64,000 nt of DNA. Origin: Camelus bactrianus (lineage: Eukaryota > Chordata > Mammalia > Artiodactyla > Camelidae). The notes beneath the pieces were generated by a model. That model was not told the DNA's origin. It saw only the letters and a program-made list of their open reading frames with translations, and did not search any database. Shown here one piece after another: positions 22,401 through 31,330 of this stretch (position 1 is its first letter; each line of letters starts with the position of its first letter). Made by a program: the position numbers and the translations under genes. Where the stretch lies: contig NC_133558.1 of assembly GCF_048773025.1 (NCBI RefSeq), positions 29,442,501 to 29,506,500 of the forward strand, written 5' to 3'.

Positions 22401-25400
22401 CTGCAGGCCCAGCATCCCGTGGCTGGGGGCAGCCCTGCCAGGTTACCGTGTCACCCTAAGGCAGCCAGGAAGATAGGAAAGTGAAGGGGATGGTTGGCAG
22501 GCTGCACTTTTTGGCAAAGAACTCACACCATATGCTGATCCACATTTCTGTTTTTCTCTGAATTTCATAAAATGCTAATGTGACATTCAAGTCATCAGAT
22601 AAGTTCTCTCAGATGCTTATTAATAGAAACCTTCATTGAAGCCCGAAGAAAATAATTTACGTTTCAGTTAGATGCTGCCTGTCACATGCGTTTAAATCAT
22701 ACTTTAGATTCCTCTCAAGGAAAACATCCATAAACCTTAGCCTGAAGTGCATGTTGTTATTTCATAGCTTACTTAATTGAGATGAGAAGATGTATATCTT
22801 CAGTTTGTAAGTTGTCAAGTTCTTTGTCCCAACCTACCCATCATAGATTTATTGAAAGACCCTAAAGAGTTGCTGAGTATCAAGGGACCATTTAGGGCAC
22901 GCTCTTCTACAGAAATACCTGTGTAGGAGTCAGCCATTGCTTCAGGGAAGAATAAGATTGCTGTAGCAAGAATGCAAACAGAAAGAAATAGGAAGTTCTC
23001 ATTTTCGAGTTTTTGGTTAGACTTTGAAGCTCATAGCAGATACAGATACTTCTGGAAACCAAGGCTTTTTTTTTTTTAATCCAAAGTTGGTTCCTTTTTA
23101 TTGACAAGTATTTTCCATGATATGGATACACCACATTTTGTTTAACCAGACCTGCTGTAAAACATTATTATTGCTTCTGTATTTTTAGTTATTACAAATA
23201 ATGCTTTTATAAACAATCATGTACAAGTTTTCATTTCTCTGGGATAAATGCCCAGGAGTACAATTGCTCCCAAATGCTGGAGAGGATGTAGATAACTGGA
23301 TCTTTTATACATTATTGGAAGGCTTTTGTTTGGCTAGAGGAGACACCAAAAGCCAGGCTAGAGGAGATGGGAAAGCAGTCACTGATATGGGGACTTTGAG
23401 GAGCCCTGCATCCTGCCCGACTCCTGAGGATCAAAATCTAGCAGTGATCAGAAGTGCATCTACCTGGGGCTTCCCCTCACAGTGTAGCTGGGGGAAGACC
23501 TTGAGCTTCAAACTGAAGTGGCTTCTGGCCTGACCCGGAGCAGGAAAGTAATAATAGCTGTGGAGGTTTGGGCAGAAAGCCAGCCTCAGGGTCTCACCAG
23601 GAGACGTGGAAGAATAGGAGCATTTCTGTGCATTGTAAAGACTGTGGCCATTAGTACCGAGAGCAAGAGAGAGCAAGCTGGGAGAGCTGGGCTTACAGCT
23701 GGCATGCCGGGGGCAACGGTGTGACGCATAGTAAACCATCAGGCAAGAGATCATCTAAGAACAGATTTATGCTTCACCTGGTGCATTGGAGAGGAAGATG
23801 ACTTCTAGAGGAGAGGAGGATGACTTCCAAAGGATCGGACTTGATGACACATTTTAGCGGACAATAGAAATAGATGCCACGTCTCAGAAAGTAGCAGCTA
23901 CCAGTGTGGTTTGCAGACAGTGAGCCAGGACCCAAAGCCCTCCACTAAAGCTTTGATGTCATGTAAGCCTGCTGTGCACACCCCTACTTCCCACTCCTTA
24001 CTGGGATACAGCCATAGGGTAGAACAGGAAGGATTTACTTAGCTGGTTTAAATCTGAAATAACTGAGAAAAATCAAGAAGGGACCAGGTTTAGCTGTATA
24101 TTACTTAGGCATGCTCTTGGCCACAAGTAAGAGAAAAATCAAATTATCAGAGGCTTAGATCATAAGATATTTATCATGCAATGAACAAGAAGCTTTGGAA
24201 TCTTGGTGACCTGTATGGTCTGGTTGCCGAACGATGTTGTCAAAGATACAGGCTCATTTTGTTTTTTTGTGTTATTATTCTTCTGAGTGTTGGTTTTTTT
24301 TTTTTTTTTTTTTTGTCTTCATGCTTGTCACCTTATGTTCATAAGAGAACTGTTGCAGTCCCAAGGATCATGTTTTTATTCAAGACGTGAAAAAGAAAAA
24401 TCTCTTGTTGCCTTCCCCTTTTAGAAGGAAGGAAAAGTTTTCCCATATGGTCCTTGGGAGACTTCCTTCCACTCATGTCTCACTGGCCAGAACTGGGCCA
24501 ACTATAAGTATATATCAAAAGTAAATGAGGAGGTGGGTATAGCTCAAGTGGTAGAGCACATGCTTAACATGCACAAGGTCCTGGGTTAAATCCCTGGTAC
24601 CTCCATTTAAAAAAAAAAAAAAAAAGACTTAAGAACTGGTTGTGACCCTCCAGCACTTTCTCTTTCTCTTGCTATGGCAGCCTTAACCTTAACCTTAAGT
24701 CATAAGGCGAAGAAGGAAAAAGGTCCTTTAGTCGCTGCTTGGAAGGGAGCTACCCTTGAGAGCTGCTGAATCCACAGTGAACTTTGCAAGAGAAAGAAGT
24801 AAACACCAATGATTGAGCTGCTGAGATTTCAGGGATTGTTTGTTACTGCAGAAGCCATCCTATTCTGACTGATCCAATATGCTGTACCATAGGAGGCCTA
24901 TACAAGAGAAAAATTATGTTTTCAGATCTGTTTCCCTACAACCTATGACCACAGACCATTTTGTTCTTCCTTCTATGGCAACAAATTAGGCCTTAAGGGA
25001 GCTCCACCAGTGGCTTGATCATAGCTGATGGCTTAGAGTCAACCATTAATTACACATATTTTGATTGACCTTTTTCTATTATAAATGTGTTGAATTCCAG
25101 TTCAAAATGGCAGCTGACTGGTGGTCCCTGATGCTGCCTCTCCATCTTGTCCAAGAAAGAATGAGGAGAGAGAGAATTTCACAAAGGAAGATGTGTCCAG
25201 TGTCAAGCTTAGCAGTATCAAGTGTTGCTGTGAGATCAAGGAAGAGAAGAAATAAAAAAAAGAATCATCACATTTGATGCTTAAAGAAGCCATTGAACAA
25301 CATCACCTAGGAAGCAATTACACCAAAACAAATCAAGCCTACAGAGCCAAACATCAATTTACAGGAAATACCTAGGACAGAGGAACCCATTAAATGGTAC

Positions 25401-28400
25401 CAAGGGGTGAAATCAGCAGAATCTCAACTGCGGCAAACTCTACAGAACAAATGACCTAGTTTCTTCATCAAATAAGTTGCAAGGAAAAAAGGGAGGGAGG
25501 ACCTATATATTCAAAGAGACTTAAGACACATCAACTGATTGCTGTGTGGATCTTATTTGGATCCTGATTTGAACAAACTATAAACATTTTTAAATTGTGG
25601 CATTCATGAGACAATTGGATATTTGAACACTGATTGAATATTTGATGAGATAAAGGAACTTTTTTTTAAGATATGAGAAAGGTATTATGGTCATGTTGAT
25701 AAAAATAATCCTTATCGATCAGAGGCACATACTGGTATATTCACAGCTGAAATTATATGAGGTCTGAAACTTGCTTTAAAATAATCCCTGAGGGCAGAGG
25801 AGGGTAAAGATGAAACAAGATTAGTCACGTGTTGACAGTTGAAGTTAAGTGATGGGAACATCAGGTTACATTACGCTTTTCTCCCAAACTTGGCACATGT
25901 TTGAAAATGTCCCTAATAAAAAGTTTTTCTTTGTAAGAAAGGTAGAGTTGGGGTTACCACTGGAGTAGGGGGAAGAAAAGATGCTGTATTCAGGGAGAGG
26001 CCTATTGGAGGCTTCAAATATAAAGAAAATATTCTATTTCTTAAATGGAGTGAGACGCACCCAAGTGCTTGTGATATTTTATTCTATATATTCAATAAAT
26101 ACTTCATAAACATACCTTTGCATTTACTCAATATTTATGAAAACAAGAAAAAGGAAGGAAGGATAAAAAAACACAAAATTGAGGATAATGTTTACTTTTG
26201 AGTTAGGAGGGAAGTGATGGGTGAGGGCTGGGATTTGGATCATCATAATAATCTCATTTACTTTTTGAAAATATTTTATTTATTATTGTATTACTTAATT
26301 ATTTTATTTTGGCGGGGAAGGTATTTAGGTTTATATATTTTTAGAGGAGATTGCTTTATAGGAGTCAAGGATTCAGTGTGCACTAATGCTCAGGAGTGAA
26401 AAGATTTCAACATTGCGGATACCTCTGATTCACTTTTCATTTTAAACCAAAACATCCCATCCAGACGTAAGCTATTCTTCTTTCCCAGGTTGAGGCAATC
26501 ATAACAACACCTTTATAAAAATGTCTCAAACACAGGCTCACACTTTTGTCTTCATCTCCTCAAAACGAGACAATCACAAACAGAACATTAAGACACCTAC
26601 ATGTACCTCGCAATAAAACACTAAATTATCCTATTTCCATTGTCATGTTGATACTTACAGCAAATCTGTGGCTCATCTTCAGCCCTTCTTATGATTTTGT
26701 TTTTAAACATCATTCACAGATATTGATCCCAGGAATGGAATCCCGAAGTTAACTCCAGGAGATAATCCATACATGTACCCAGAACAGAGTAAAGGCTTCC
26801 ACAAAGCAGGATCAACTCTCCCACCGGTGAATTTTTCAGTGTAAGTGTATGTTAATAGTTAAGTTATTTACTTAACTTTAAAGGAACTGTACTTTTCTCT
26901 ACTACATATAAATTATATTTTGCAAGGGTTAAATCTCAACAAGACATAGATGGTGACAATTCCTAAAAAAGTCCATATCTAGTTCCTTAGTGTATGCACA
27001 CATGTTTATGTGTAATTGAAACCATACACAGGATGTTCAGTTTTCATACTGAATCAGATTGTTGGTTAGTGGCTACTGTTTGAGTTGACTTACTTTGGAA
27101 GCATTGAGGAGAAATTAAAAAGAAAAATAGTTGATGTGGTACCTTAGAAACATTATTTAAAAATGAATCATGTTCTGAACAAAACAAAAACACTAATTTG
27201 AAAAGATACATGCACCCCAGTGTTTGCAGCAGCATTATTTACAATAGCCAATATATGGAAACAACCTAAGTGTCCATCAACAGATGAATGGATAAGGAAG
27301 ATGTAATACATGTATACGATGGTATACTACTCAGCCGTAAGAAAGAGTGAAATTTTGCCATTTGCAACAACTTGGATGAACTTGGAGGGTACTATGCTTA
27401 GTGAAAAAGTCAGACAAAGACAAAGACTGTATAATATCACTTATAAGTGGAATCTGAAAAATAAAACAAACCAGTAAATATAACAAAAAAGGAACAGACT
27501 CACAGATATATAGAGAACAAACTAGTGGTCACAGTGGGGAGAGGGAAGGGGGAGGAGCAAGATAAGGGTAGGGGATTAAGAGATACAAACTACTATGTAT
27601 AAAATAAATAAGCTACACGGATGTATTGTACAGCACAGGGAATATAATCAGTATTTTGTAATAACTATAAATGGAATATAACCTTGAAAAATTATCAATC
27701 ATTATGTTGTACACCTGAAACATATAATATTGTAAATCAACTATACCGCGATAAAAATTAATCATGTTTGATTTAATGATCTTTACTAAAAATGGTAAAA
27801 GATAATAAGAATTATCGTCCTTAACGGGTTTGAAGCCCATACGTGACAATTAAAACCAGGAGATAAGACAATTTATTGAACACACAATGTAATGACCTCT
27901 TTGCCACAGGAGCCGTACCGGTTTTATGGTTGCCTTTTCTGTTTTTCAGAGTGCCTTATGAAAAGAAATTTGATACATTTATTCCACTTGAGCCTCTTCC
28001 ACAAGTTCCCAAGTGAGTTCTCTCACCATGTTTTATATTCTCCTATCTTTATGAAAATATCAATCATTATTTTTCTCCTATGGAGGAGGTCATAGACTCC
28101 TAACGCATGTGGACCTTTTGAGTCCCCGCAGGTGGGTGGGACAAGCTGTAGAGAGGAGTTCTGGTGAGACACTCTAAGGGTAAGTGCCTGTGAAGTCTGG
28201 CAGCTGGGCTGCTCACGTCTTAACAGATGTGATTGGCCGACTATCCGACGCCCTGTGCTGTGCTAGGTGTGCACTATGATGGGTTTTATATGCAGTGAAA
28301 AGTCAGGGCTTCTGTTTTCTAAAATGTAAGAGTTTGTTGGAAAAGAAAGACATATACTTAAATGAGTGCAGGCAGGAATGGTGGTTAGAGTTGGACGAGG

Positions 28401-30866
28401 CAGAGCGCAAGCCATTGGAGTATTCCTGTATTTGAGGGAGGTACCATGCCTCTGATCTTACATTTTAGCTCAGCTCCATTCTGAACCTTATAAATTTTGA
28501 TATGTAGGTTATCTTTATTTTTAAAGAATTCTGCACTTTGTGTTGGTGTTTTCCTTTTGACTAAAGAATTACTTGATAGAAAGATTTTGAATTTCCAGGA
28601 GAGCTTTTTGGTTTTTATTTTGTAATTCGTTTTTACTTTTATCACCTTGCCATCAGAAAATGTTGTTTTTATTATTTTTACTTTATGGAACTTATCAAAG
28701 TTTTCCTTGTGATCTAATATGCATTTAATTTGGGGACTCTCTCCATATGCATTTGAAAGTGCATTCTATTTCATCAGGATGCAAAGTTAGATGCATACCC
28801 AGAAGATTTATCTAATTGATTATTCTGTTTAGCCCTTGTGCTTCCTTACTCATTTTTATCCATTAGCTTTGTCCACTTGGATTAAGAGTTGGTGTGTCAA
28901 AATGTCCAAATATTACTGTGTTTATTGTTAATGGTTATGTTTTATAATATAAAAATATTTTAAAATTGAAAATATAAATTTTATTTTATAAAAAATATAT
29001 AAATATTTTTATATGATAAAATATAACCATTAACAATAGTAGCAATTAACAAAATTGTTAATTGTAGTCATTAGCATATAAAAACATCTTTCTTTTTCTC
29101 ATTTCTTTCTTTTTGTCCTATATCATACCTTGCCAGATATTAAGGTTACAACTCTTATTTTGTTTTGTTTGCATTTAATTAATATGCTTTTGCCCATTCT
29201 TAGACTTCCAGATCACTTTATTTTAGGTCTGTCTCTCAGACATAGAATTGGGACTTTGCTTTGTGAGCCAATTTGAAATTTTTCTTTAACAGGCGAATTA
29301 AGGACATTTGCATTTATTGACCTGACAGATTTGATTTCAATTCTATTATAGTAGTTTCTGTTACATGTATTATGTGTATTATATTATATTTACCCTGAGT
29401 ATTTCACTGTTTTTTAATTATTTCAATTAAAGTTAAAAATTATTTCTTCAATGTTTAGAAATGCATGTGTTTTTATTCTTCTGGTTCTTCATGCTGATAT
29501 CTTTCTATATTGCCCTTTGTCCTGCTTTTCTTACTTGGGCTTCTACTACTGGGTTGCCAGCTTTAAATTATAACCTGGACTCCCACCTATAACTATGTGT
29601 GGTAGTCCTCCTCTTCCTTCTTACAGGCACTTCCCTACCTCCAGCAGGTTTATCAGAGTATTTTCCTAATCATGGTGCATTTCTCCCTAAAAATATGAAA
29701 ATTCTAGCTGCCAAAAGATGAGAACATTCGTCATCTTCCTGCTCTGACTCATCCAAGGAGCCACACTTCCTGGTACCTCTTGGAACACACACAGTGCAGC
29801 CCAGCATATGACCTTTCAAATCTCAACAGACTTGGGAGGATGCTGGTGTCTGCATTAGCTGAGGTCCTGGCAGAAAGCTGAAGGCATACTCAGCTGGGAT
29901 TCTGAACTGTTTACTGATGTGTGGGCAGGTTGAGAGAACTCAGGTGGGAGGGCGAAGCATCCAGGGGCCCCTGACAGTGAGATTCTCTTACTACTCCTCA
30001 GTCTAAACAGCAGGAAGGGGCTCATGGTTCACAGGGCAGTGGGAGACAGAGAAGGGCTGTTCACAAGGAGTCGTGGCAGGGGAGCATGCAGCCGCTCTGG
30101 AACTGGGCTACCTGGGGAGATAGGGTGGGAATCGAGGAGCCTGATGAGACACACCCCAACCTCTGTCTTTCCATCTTCTGATCTCCTGTTGCCTCCTGTT
30201 AGTCAAGCCTGGCTCAAAAGTGGAGACAGGGAGGAGTCAAAGTGGTTCAGCACGGGGTCAGCTTCCTGGGCAGAGAAGGACACGAAAAAGATCTGAGTTT
30301 GTAGGGGGAGGGCAAATGGTGACAACTAACACGGTGTTTTCTTTTGACACTTGTCCCCAAAATTGGAGACCTTCTTACTTTTAGAGGATGTACTGTCTTG
30401 TCTGCTGAAGGTGTTTGTAGCATTTGCATGGGAGACCAACTCAAACTCAGGGTGGTGTTTTCTTCCCACAGCTTGCCTTTCTGGGTGAAGGAGAAGGCCA
30501 ACAAGCTGAAGAATGAGATACAGGAAGTCAAGGAACTTGACAATTGGCAGCCAGCAGTCCCCTTGCTACAGAGTTTGCTCCCTGCTGGTGGGTTAGAGAA
30601 CCTTCAAAGAATAGTATAAAAGCCTGGAGGCGAGCCCGGAAGAGCAGGATTTTGAGAGGCTTTGCAGTGGAGAGGAGAGAGGCAGTGCCTCTCTGGGAGT
30701 GGATGGTGTCCTTTGCCCCGAGGTGGCCCCTGGGCAGATGATGTCATGGCCATGGCCATGTCACCATCGAGTGTGTGGTTGAGAACTGTTGGTCTGGTCA
30801 TGGAGCACAACCTTTAACTCTGTGCCTCTATCCACAGGTTCTTTGGACTTTCAGAAACAATCCTGA
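10317..30866 (+). CDS. SPATS1: SPATS1 (spermatogenesis-associated serine-rich protein 1), complete coding sequence, 8 exons
   Basis: Joined coding exons: 10317-10440, 17306-17453, 20656-20783, 22178-22339, 26720-26840, 27950-28012, 30472-30587, 30838-30866. They total 891 nt, or 296 residues plus TGA, with every junction in phase and all introns GT-AG. The identification rests on recall of the human protein: the core EWTFYPRF, HTYHVGKQCFFNGVFLGN, the end of exon 4 joined to DIDPRNGIPKLTPGDNPYMY, and the near-C-terminal LPFWVKEKAN are closely shared. Human SPATS1 is about 300 residues, and the four-residue difference fits a later start here. The N-terminal 130 residues are low-complexity and Ser-rich. 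The middle and C-terminal parts are aromatic-rich and conserved. I see no signal peptide, membrane segment or catalytic motif. SPATS1 is known as a testis-biased, poorly characterised gene with no established biochemical activity. Its introns carry L1, MIR and camelid SINE insertions. Confidence 0.93.
13096..13640 (-). mobile_element. L1 3' end, reverse strand
   Basis: Reverse complement of an L1 ORF2 end plus 3' UTR. It shows AGTTTACAATGTTGTGTCAG, CTGTGCTATACAGTAGGAAC, GATCTCCAGGTCCATCCATG and TTGTAAATAGTGCTGCTGTG in the usual order. Confidence 0.85.
13641..14560 (-). mobile_element. Older L1M sequence, reverse strand
   Basis: AT-rich sequence with the L1M series (GGAATTTATTTTGGGATAAG, CAGCAATACTTTTTGAATAA, GTTCTATTGGTTTATCTTTG, ACCATCTTGATTACTGTAAC). 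It is adjacent to the younger L1 end, so the two may be nested. A (TG)9 tract lies at 13,681-13,699. Confidence 0.65.
13681..13699 (+). repeat. (TG)9 microsatellite
   Basis: Nine TG units read directly. Confidence 0.85.
15605..15745. mobile_element. MER5-type DNA transposon relic
   Basis: Shows GTCACCTGAGGTGCTTCTTA, GCTGATTCCCGGGTCTTCCC, GGAATCTGCATGTTGAACAA and AGGTGATTCTCATGACTGCA. This matches the layout of MER5A, a non-autonomous hAT-Charlie element. Confidence 0.7.
16640..16740 (-). mobile_element. L2/MIR-type fragment
   Basis: AACATTTAGTGAACATCTAT followed by GGGCCAAGCATGGCTCTGAG matches the reversed 3' core of L2/MIR elements. Confidence 0.5.
16955..17190 (+). mobile_element. MIR element
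   Basis: Near full-length MIR ending about 115 bp before SPATS1 exon 2. It contains CCTCAGTTTCCTCATCTGTA, GGTTGTTATAAGAATTAAAT and ACACAATAAATGCTCAA. Confidence 0.85.
17306..17453 (+). CDS. SPATS1: SPATS1 coding exon 2 (Ser-rich)
   Basis: The acceptor TTGCAG precedes it and the donor CC|GTAAGTA follows. It encodes the end of Ser42 to the first two bases of residue 91, including NDFLESKGCSANP and SSSVETGPSVSVPLSP. The DFLESKG and SSSVETGPSV strings are diagnostic for SPATS1. Composition is Ser/Pro-rich and probably disordered. Confidence 0.92.
17530..17760 (+). mobile_element. MIR element
   Basis: Starts with GAGCGTAGATTCTGGAGCTA, has CTTATCTGCAAAATGGAGAT and ends near CATACAATAAGGGCTTG. It lies just after SPATS1 exon 2, so this 148-nt exon is flanked by MIRs on both sides. 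Confidence 0.85.
18060..18330 (+). mobile_element. Old L1ME-type 3' fragment
   Basis: AT-rich block with TAATTTAAGTTCATTGGTAG, ATCCCATCTCTTAGAGACTA and AAGATCATACGAGC. The same layout recurs at 20,960-21,280, 40,800-40,960 and 47,800-48,240. The subfamily is uncertain. Confidence 0.5.
18365..18460 (+). mobile_element. L2 3'-end fragment
   Basis: CTCCTGAGAGCAGGGACTGT followed by AACAGTGCCTGCCATAAAGC and ATTAAATGTTTGTTGAGTAA is the typical L2 tail. Confidence 0.7.
18740..18988 (-). mobile_element. Two camelid tRNA-Ala SINEs in one insertion
   Basis: Two reverse-strand SINE copies lie back to back. The first spans about 18,740-18,893, with a tail-side GGTCATTAGG block and the tRNA part from GTACTGGGGATTGAACCCAG. 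The second spans about 18,900-18,988, with GTACTGGGGGTTGAACCCAG. Both have B-box and A-box remnants of tRNA-Ala. The same 9 bp, GGAACTAGG, flanks the pair at 18,731-18,739 and 18,989-18,997. Confidence 0.8.
19490..20470 (-). mobile_element. Two old L1M 3'-UTR segments
   Basis: At about 19,500-19,860, GAATTGTACAACTCAG-like and GTGCAACCATCACCACAGTC blocks are followed by a second run at 19,880-20,470 (ACTCAGTGGCATTAATTACA, GAAACTCTGTACCCATTAAG, GGTTCATCCATGTTGTAGAA). The same 3'-UTR blocks occur twice, so two L1M ends abut. Confidence 0.75.
20656..20783 (+). CDS. SPATS1: SPATS1 coding exon 3 (Ser run)
   Basis: The acceptor is CCTCTCCAG and the donor ACAA|GTGAGTA. It encodes PAADLDLLSSSSSHSDHSSE and then EVPKDKYPQEFSLLKLQT, ending one base into Lys134. 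The five-Ser run is written by a short TCC repeat. The EFSLLKLQT string is strongly conserved as I recall the family. Confidence 0.93.
20850..20940 (-). mobile_element. MIR, left part (interrupted)
   Basis: CATTCACTGAGGTGCCAGGC, TAGTTCTCACAACACCTCTG: reversed MIR that continues after an insertion at 21,285. Confidence 0.6.
20945..21284 (+). mobile_element. AT-rich L1ME-type insert splitting a MIR
   Basis: AT-rich repeat-like block lying between two halves of one reversed MIR. It includes a 14-bp tandem duplication (ATGCCTTTATATAA twice, near 20,954-20,981). Its family is uncertain. Confidence 0.5.
21285..21420 (-). mobile_element. MIR, right part (interrupted)
   Basis: CCCATTTTACAGAGAGGAAA, CTGAGGCTTGGAGAGATTCA and the TAGCTAGAAAGTGGAGG block continue the reversed MIR. 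Confidence 0.65.
21777..21867 (+). mobile_element. Camelid tRNA-Ala SINE (Vic-1-like) with target-site duplication
   Basis: Starts GGGTGAGGGTATAGCTCAGT (A box), has an anticodon loop CTCAGCA that reads AGC, and the B box GGTTCGATCCC, then an A-rich tail. Near-identical 12-bp flanks (ACTATCTCTGAG / ACTGTCTCTGAG, 21,765-21,776 and 21,868-21,879) form the target-site duplication. It is a fairly young insertion in SPATS1 intron 3. Confidence 0.9.
22178..22339 (+). CDS. SPATS1: SPATS1 coding exon 4 (conserved core)
   Basis: The acceptor is ATCCTGCAG and the donor TACG|GTAATA. It encodes KDGQRPEWTFYPRFSSNLHT, then YHVGKQCFFNGVFLGNRRSL and SERTVEKCFGRKKY. This is the most recognisable SPATS1 block. 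A longer open frame overlaps it in another phase (ATG at 22181), but it is a shadow and runs on into the intron. Confidence 0.96.
23055..23275 (-). mobile_element. L1M 3'-UTR fragment
   Basis: TTTTAGTTATTACAAATAAT, AACAATCATGTACAAGTTTT and GGGATAAATGCCCAGGAGTA follow the usual order of an L1M 3' end read in reverse. Confidence 0.7.
24294..24314 (+). repeat. Poly-T tract
   Basis: About 20 consecutive T, read directly. Confidence 0.75.
24530..24617 (+). mobile_element. Camelid tRNA-Ala SINE
   Basis: GGTGGGTATAGCTCAAGTGG (A box), ATGCTTAACATGCACAAGGT and GGTCCTGGGTTAAATCCC (diverged B box), then CTCCATTT and a long A tail. The anticodon position reads AAC rather than AGC, a point change from the tRNA-Ala source. 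Confidence 0.85.
24640..24880 (+). mobile_element. Ancient MaLR (MLT1-like) LTR end, fossil
   Basis: Ends with GAGATTTCAGGGATTGTTTG, TTACTGCAGAAGCCATCCTA and TTCTGACTGATCCA, the MLT1 3' signature. It is old and diverged. The left boundary is uncertain because the SINE sits next to it. Confidence 0.65.
25300..25930 (+). mobile_element. Ancient interspersed repeat, family uncertain
   Basis: The right half has the common pattern GTGGCATTCATGAGACAATT, GGTATTATGGTCATGTTGAT, GCTTTAAAATAATCCCTGAG, GAAAATGTCCCTAATAAAAA. I recognise this as an old mammalian repeat end but cannot name the family with confidence. Confidence 0.5.
26265..26375 (-). mobile_element. Truncated camelid SINE tail
   Basis: TTTTGGCGGGGAAGGTATTT followed by AGGTTTATATATTTTTAGAG matches the tail-side segment of the SINE at 38,350 but stops before the tRNA part. 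Confidence 0.6.
26720..26840 (+). CDS. SPATS1: SPATS1 coding exon 5
   Basis: The acceptor is CATTCACAG and the donor TCAGT|GTAAGTG. With the preceding G it encodes DIDPRNGIPKLTPGDNPYMY, then PEQSKGFHKAGSTLPPVNFS and two bases of a Val codon. It is highly conserved relative to the human protein as I recall it. Confidence 0.96.
27175..27752 (+). mobile_element. 5'-truncated L1 with 16-bp target-site duplication
   Basis: L1 ORF2 end plus 3' UTR (GCAGCATTATTTACAATAGC, AACAACTTGGATGAACTTGG, GACTCACAGATATATAGAGA, ACGGATGTATTGTACAGCAC). It is flanked by near-identical 16-bp repeats at 27,159-27,174 and 27,753-27,768 with one mismatch. It sits in SPATS1 intron 5 in sense orientation. Confidence 0.9.
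27950..28012 (+). CDS. SPATS1: SPATS1 coding exon 6 (63 nt)
   Basis: The acceptor is GTTTTTCAG and the donor CCCAA|GTGAGTT. It completes Val and encodes VPYEKKFDTFIPLEPLPQVP, then two bases of Asn. A 63-nt exon in the expected phase between the matching neighbours is good evidence for the model. Confidence 0.95.
28620..29560 (-). mobile_element. Old L1-type sequence
   Basis: Shows blocks such as CATTCTATTTCATCAGGATG, GATTAAGAGTTGGTGTGTCA, GACATTTGCATTTATTGACC and TTTCTTCAATGTTTAGAAAT, reminiscent of L1M/HAL1-type 3' parts in reverse. Family and boundaries are approximate. Confidence 0.5.
28923..29038. repeat. AT-rich inverted repeat, 38-bp arms, 40-bp loop
   Basis: Arms at 28,923-28,960 and 29,001-29,038 are reverse complements at 36 of 38 positions. 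Each outer end reads TATTGTTAATGG or its complement. The loop is also AT-rich. Confidence 0.9.
30472..30587 (+). CDS. SPATS1: SPATS1 coding exon 7
   Basis: The acceptor is CTTCCCACAG. It completes Asn, then encodes LPFWVKEKANKLKNEIQEVK and ELDNWQPAVPLLQSLLPA, leaving one base for Gly288. The donor used in the main model is GCTG|GTGGGT. Reading through this donor would reach a TAA at 30617-30619 and give a different C-terminus. Confidence 0.93.
30838..30866 (+). CDS. SPATS1: SPATS1 coding exon 8 (C-terminus, stop)
   Basis: The acceptor is TATCCACAG at 30829-30837. It completes Gly288 and encodes SLDFQKQS followed by TGA at 30864-30866. The human C-terminus as I recall it is a near match (ALDFPRQS), which supports this short final exon over read-through of exon 7. 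The 3' UTR continues downstream. I did not find a convincing AATAAA close by. Confidence 0.88.
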
Positions 30867-30984
30867 GAAGAAACAAGTCCAGAAAGTATGCACTGACTGT
30901 CCTCTGAGAGCCTCTAACCATTGACTACTTCTGTCAGTGTAACTGTTCAAAATCCAGTGTTGGACTGGGATGCAGAATCACCTG

Positions 30985-31330
30985 TGTTTTGCCCTTTTAT
31001 AACTTTACATTTTGAAAACTTTCAAACTTACAGAAAATTTGTTAGAGTTGTACGACAAACAAATACCTACATGTTCTTCACCTAGAGTCTACATTTGTTA
31101 ACGTTTGTCCAAAATTGTACACATTCTCTCTTTTTCTCATATTATTACTATTATTATTTTGCTCAGTTATCTGAGAATGAGTGGCAGGCATCCTAATACA
31201 CCTATACACTTCAGTATGTATCTCCTAAGGCCAAGGGTAAACTAACAGTCACAATACAAATATCAAATTCAGGGAATTTAACGTAGATATGATACTACTC
31301 AAATAAGATCCACATTCAGTTTTATTCAGT
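30985..31330 (+). mobile_element. Old L1M 3'-UTR-type fragment
   Basis: ATTTTGAAAACTTTCAAACT, CATGTTCTTCACCTAGAGTC, ACATTTGTTAACGTTTGTCC and later ACTCAAATAAGATCCACATT are in the order of an L1M 3' end. It is related to 49,355-49,520 and 53,910-54,150. Confidence 0.6.

Larger units (their letters stand above)
22340..26719 (+). other. SPATS1: SPATS1 intron 4
   Basis: Contains an L1M piece (23,055-23,275), a MaLR-like LTR end (24,640-24,880), a tRNA-Ala SINE (24,530-24,617), an uncertain ancient repeat (25,300-25,930) and a truncated SINE tail (26,265-26,375). At 23,300-24,100 I see nothing I can name. Confidence 0.7.
28013..30471 (+). other. SPATS1: SPATS1 intron 6
   Basis: AT-rich. It holds LINE-like sequence at 28,620-29,560, including a 38-bp inverted repeat, and nothing I can name from 29,600 to 30,470. 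Confidence 0.65.

Noticed and set aside
22181-22459. 92-residue open frame over SPATS1 exon 4
   Set aside because: It is a different reading phase from the conserved core. The real exon frame gives the SPATS1 signature and ends at the donor.
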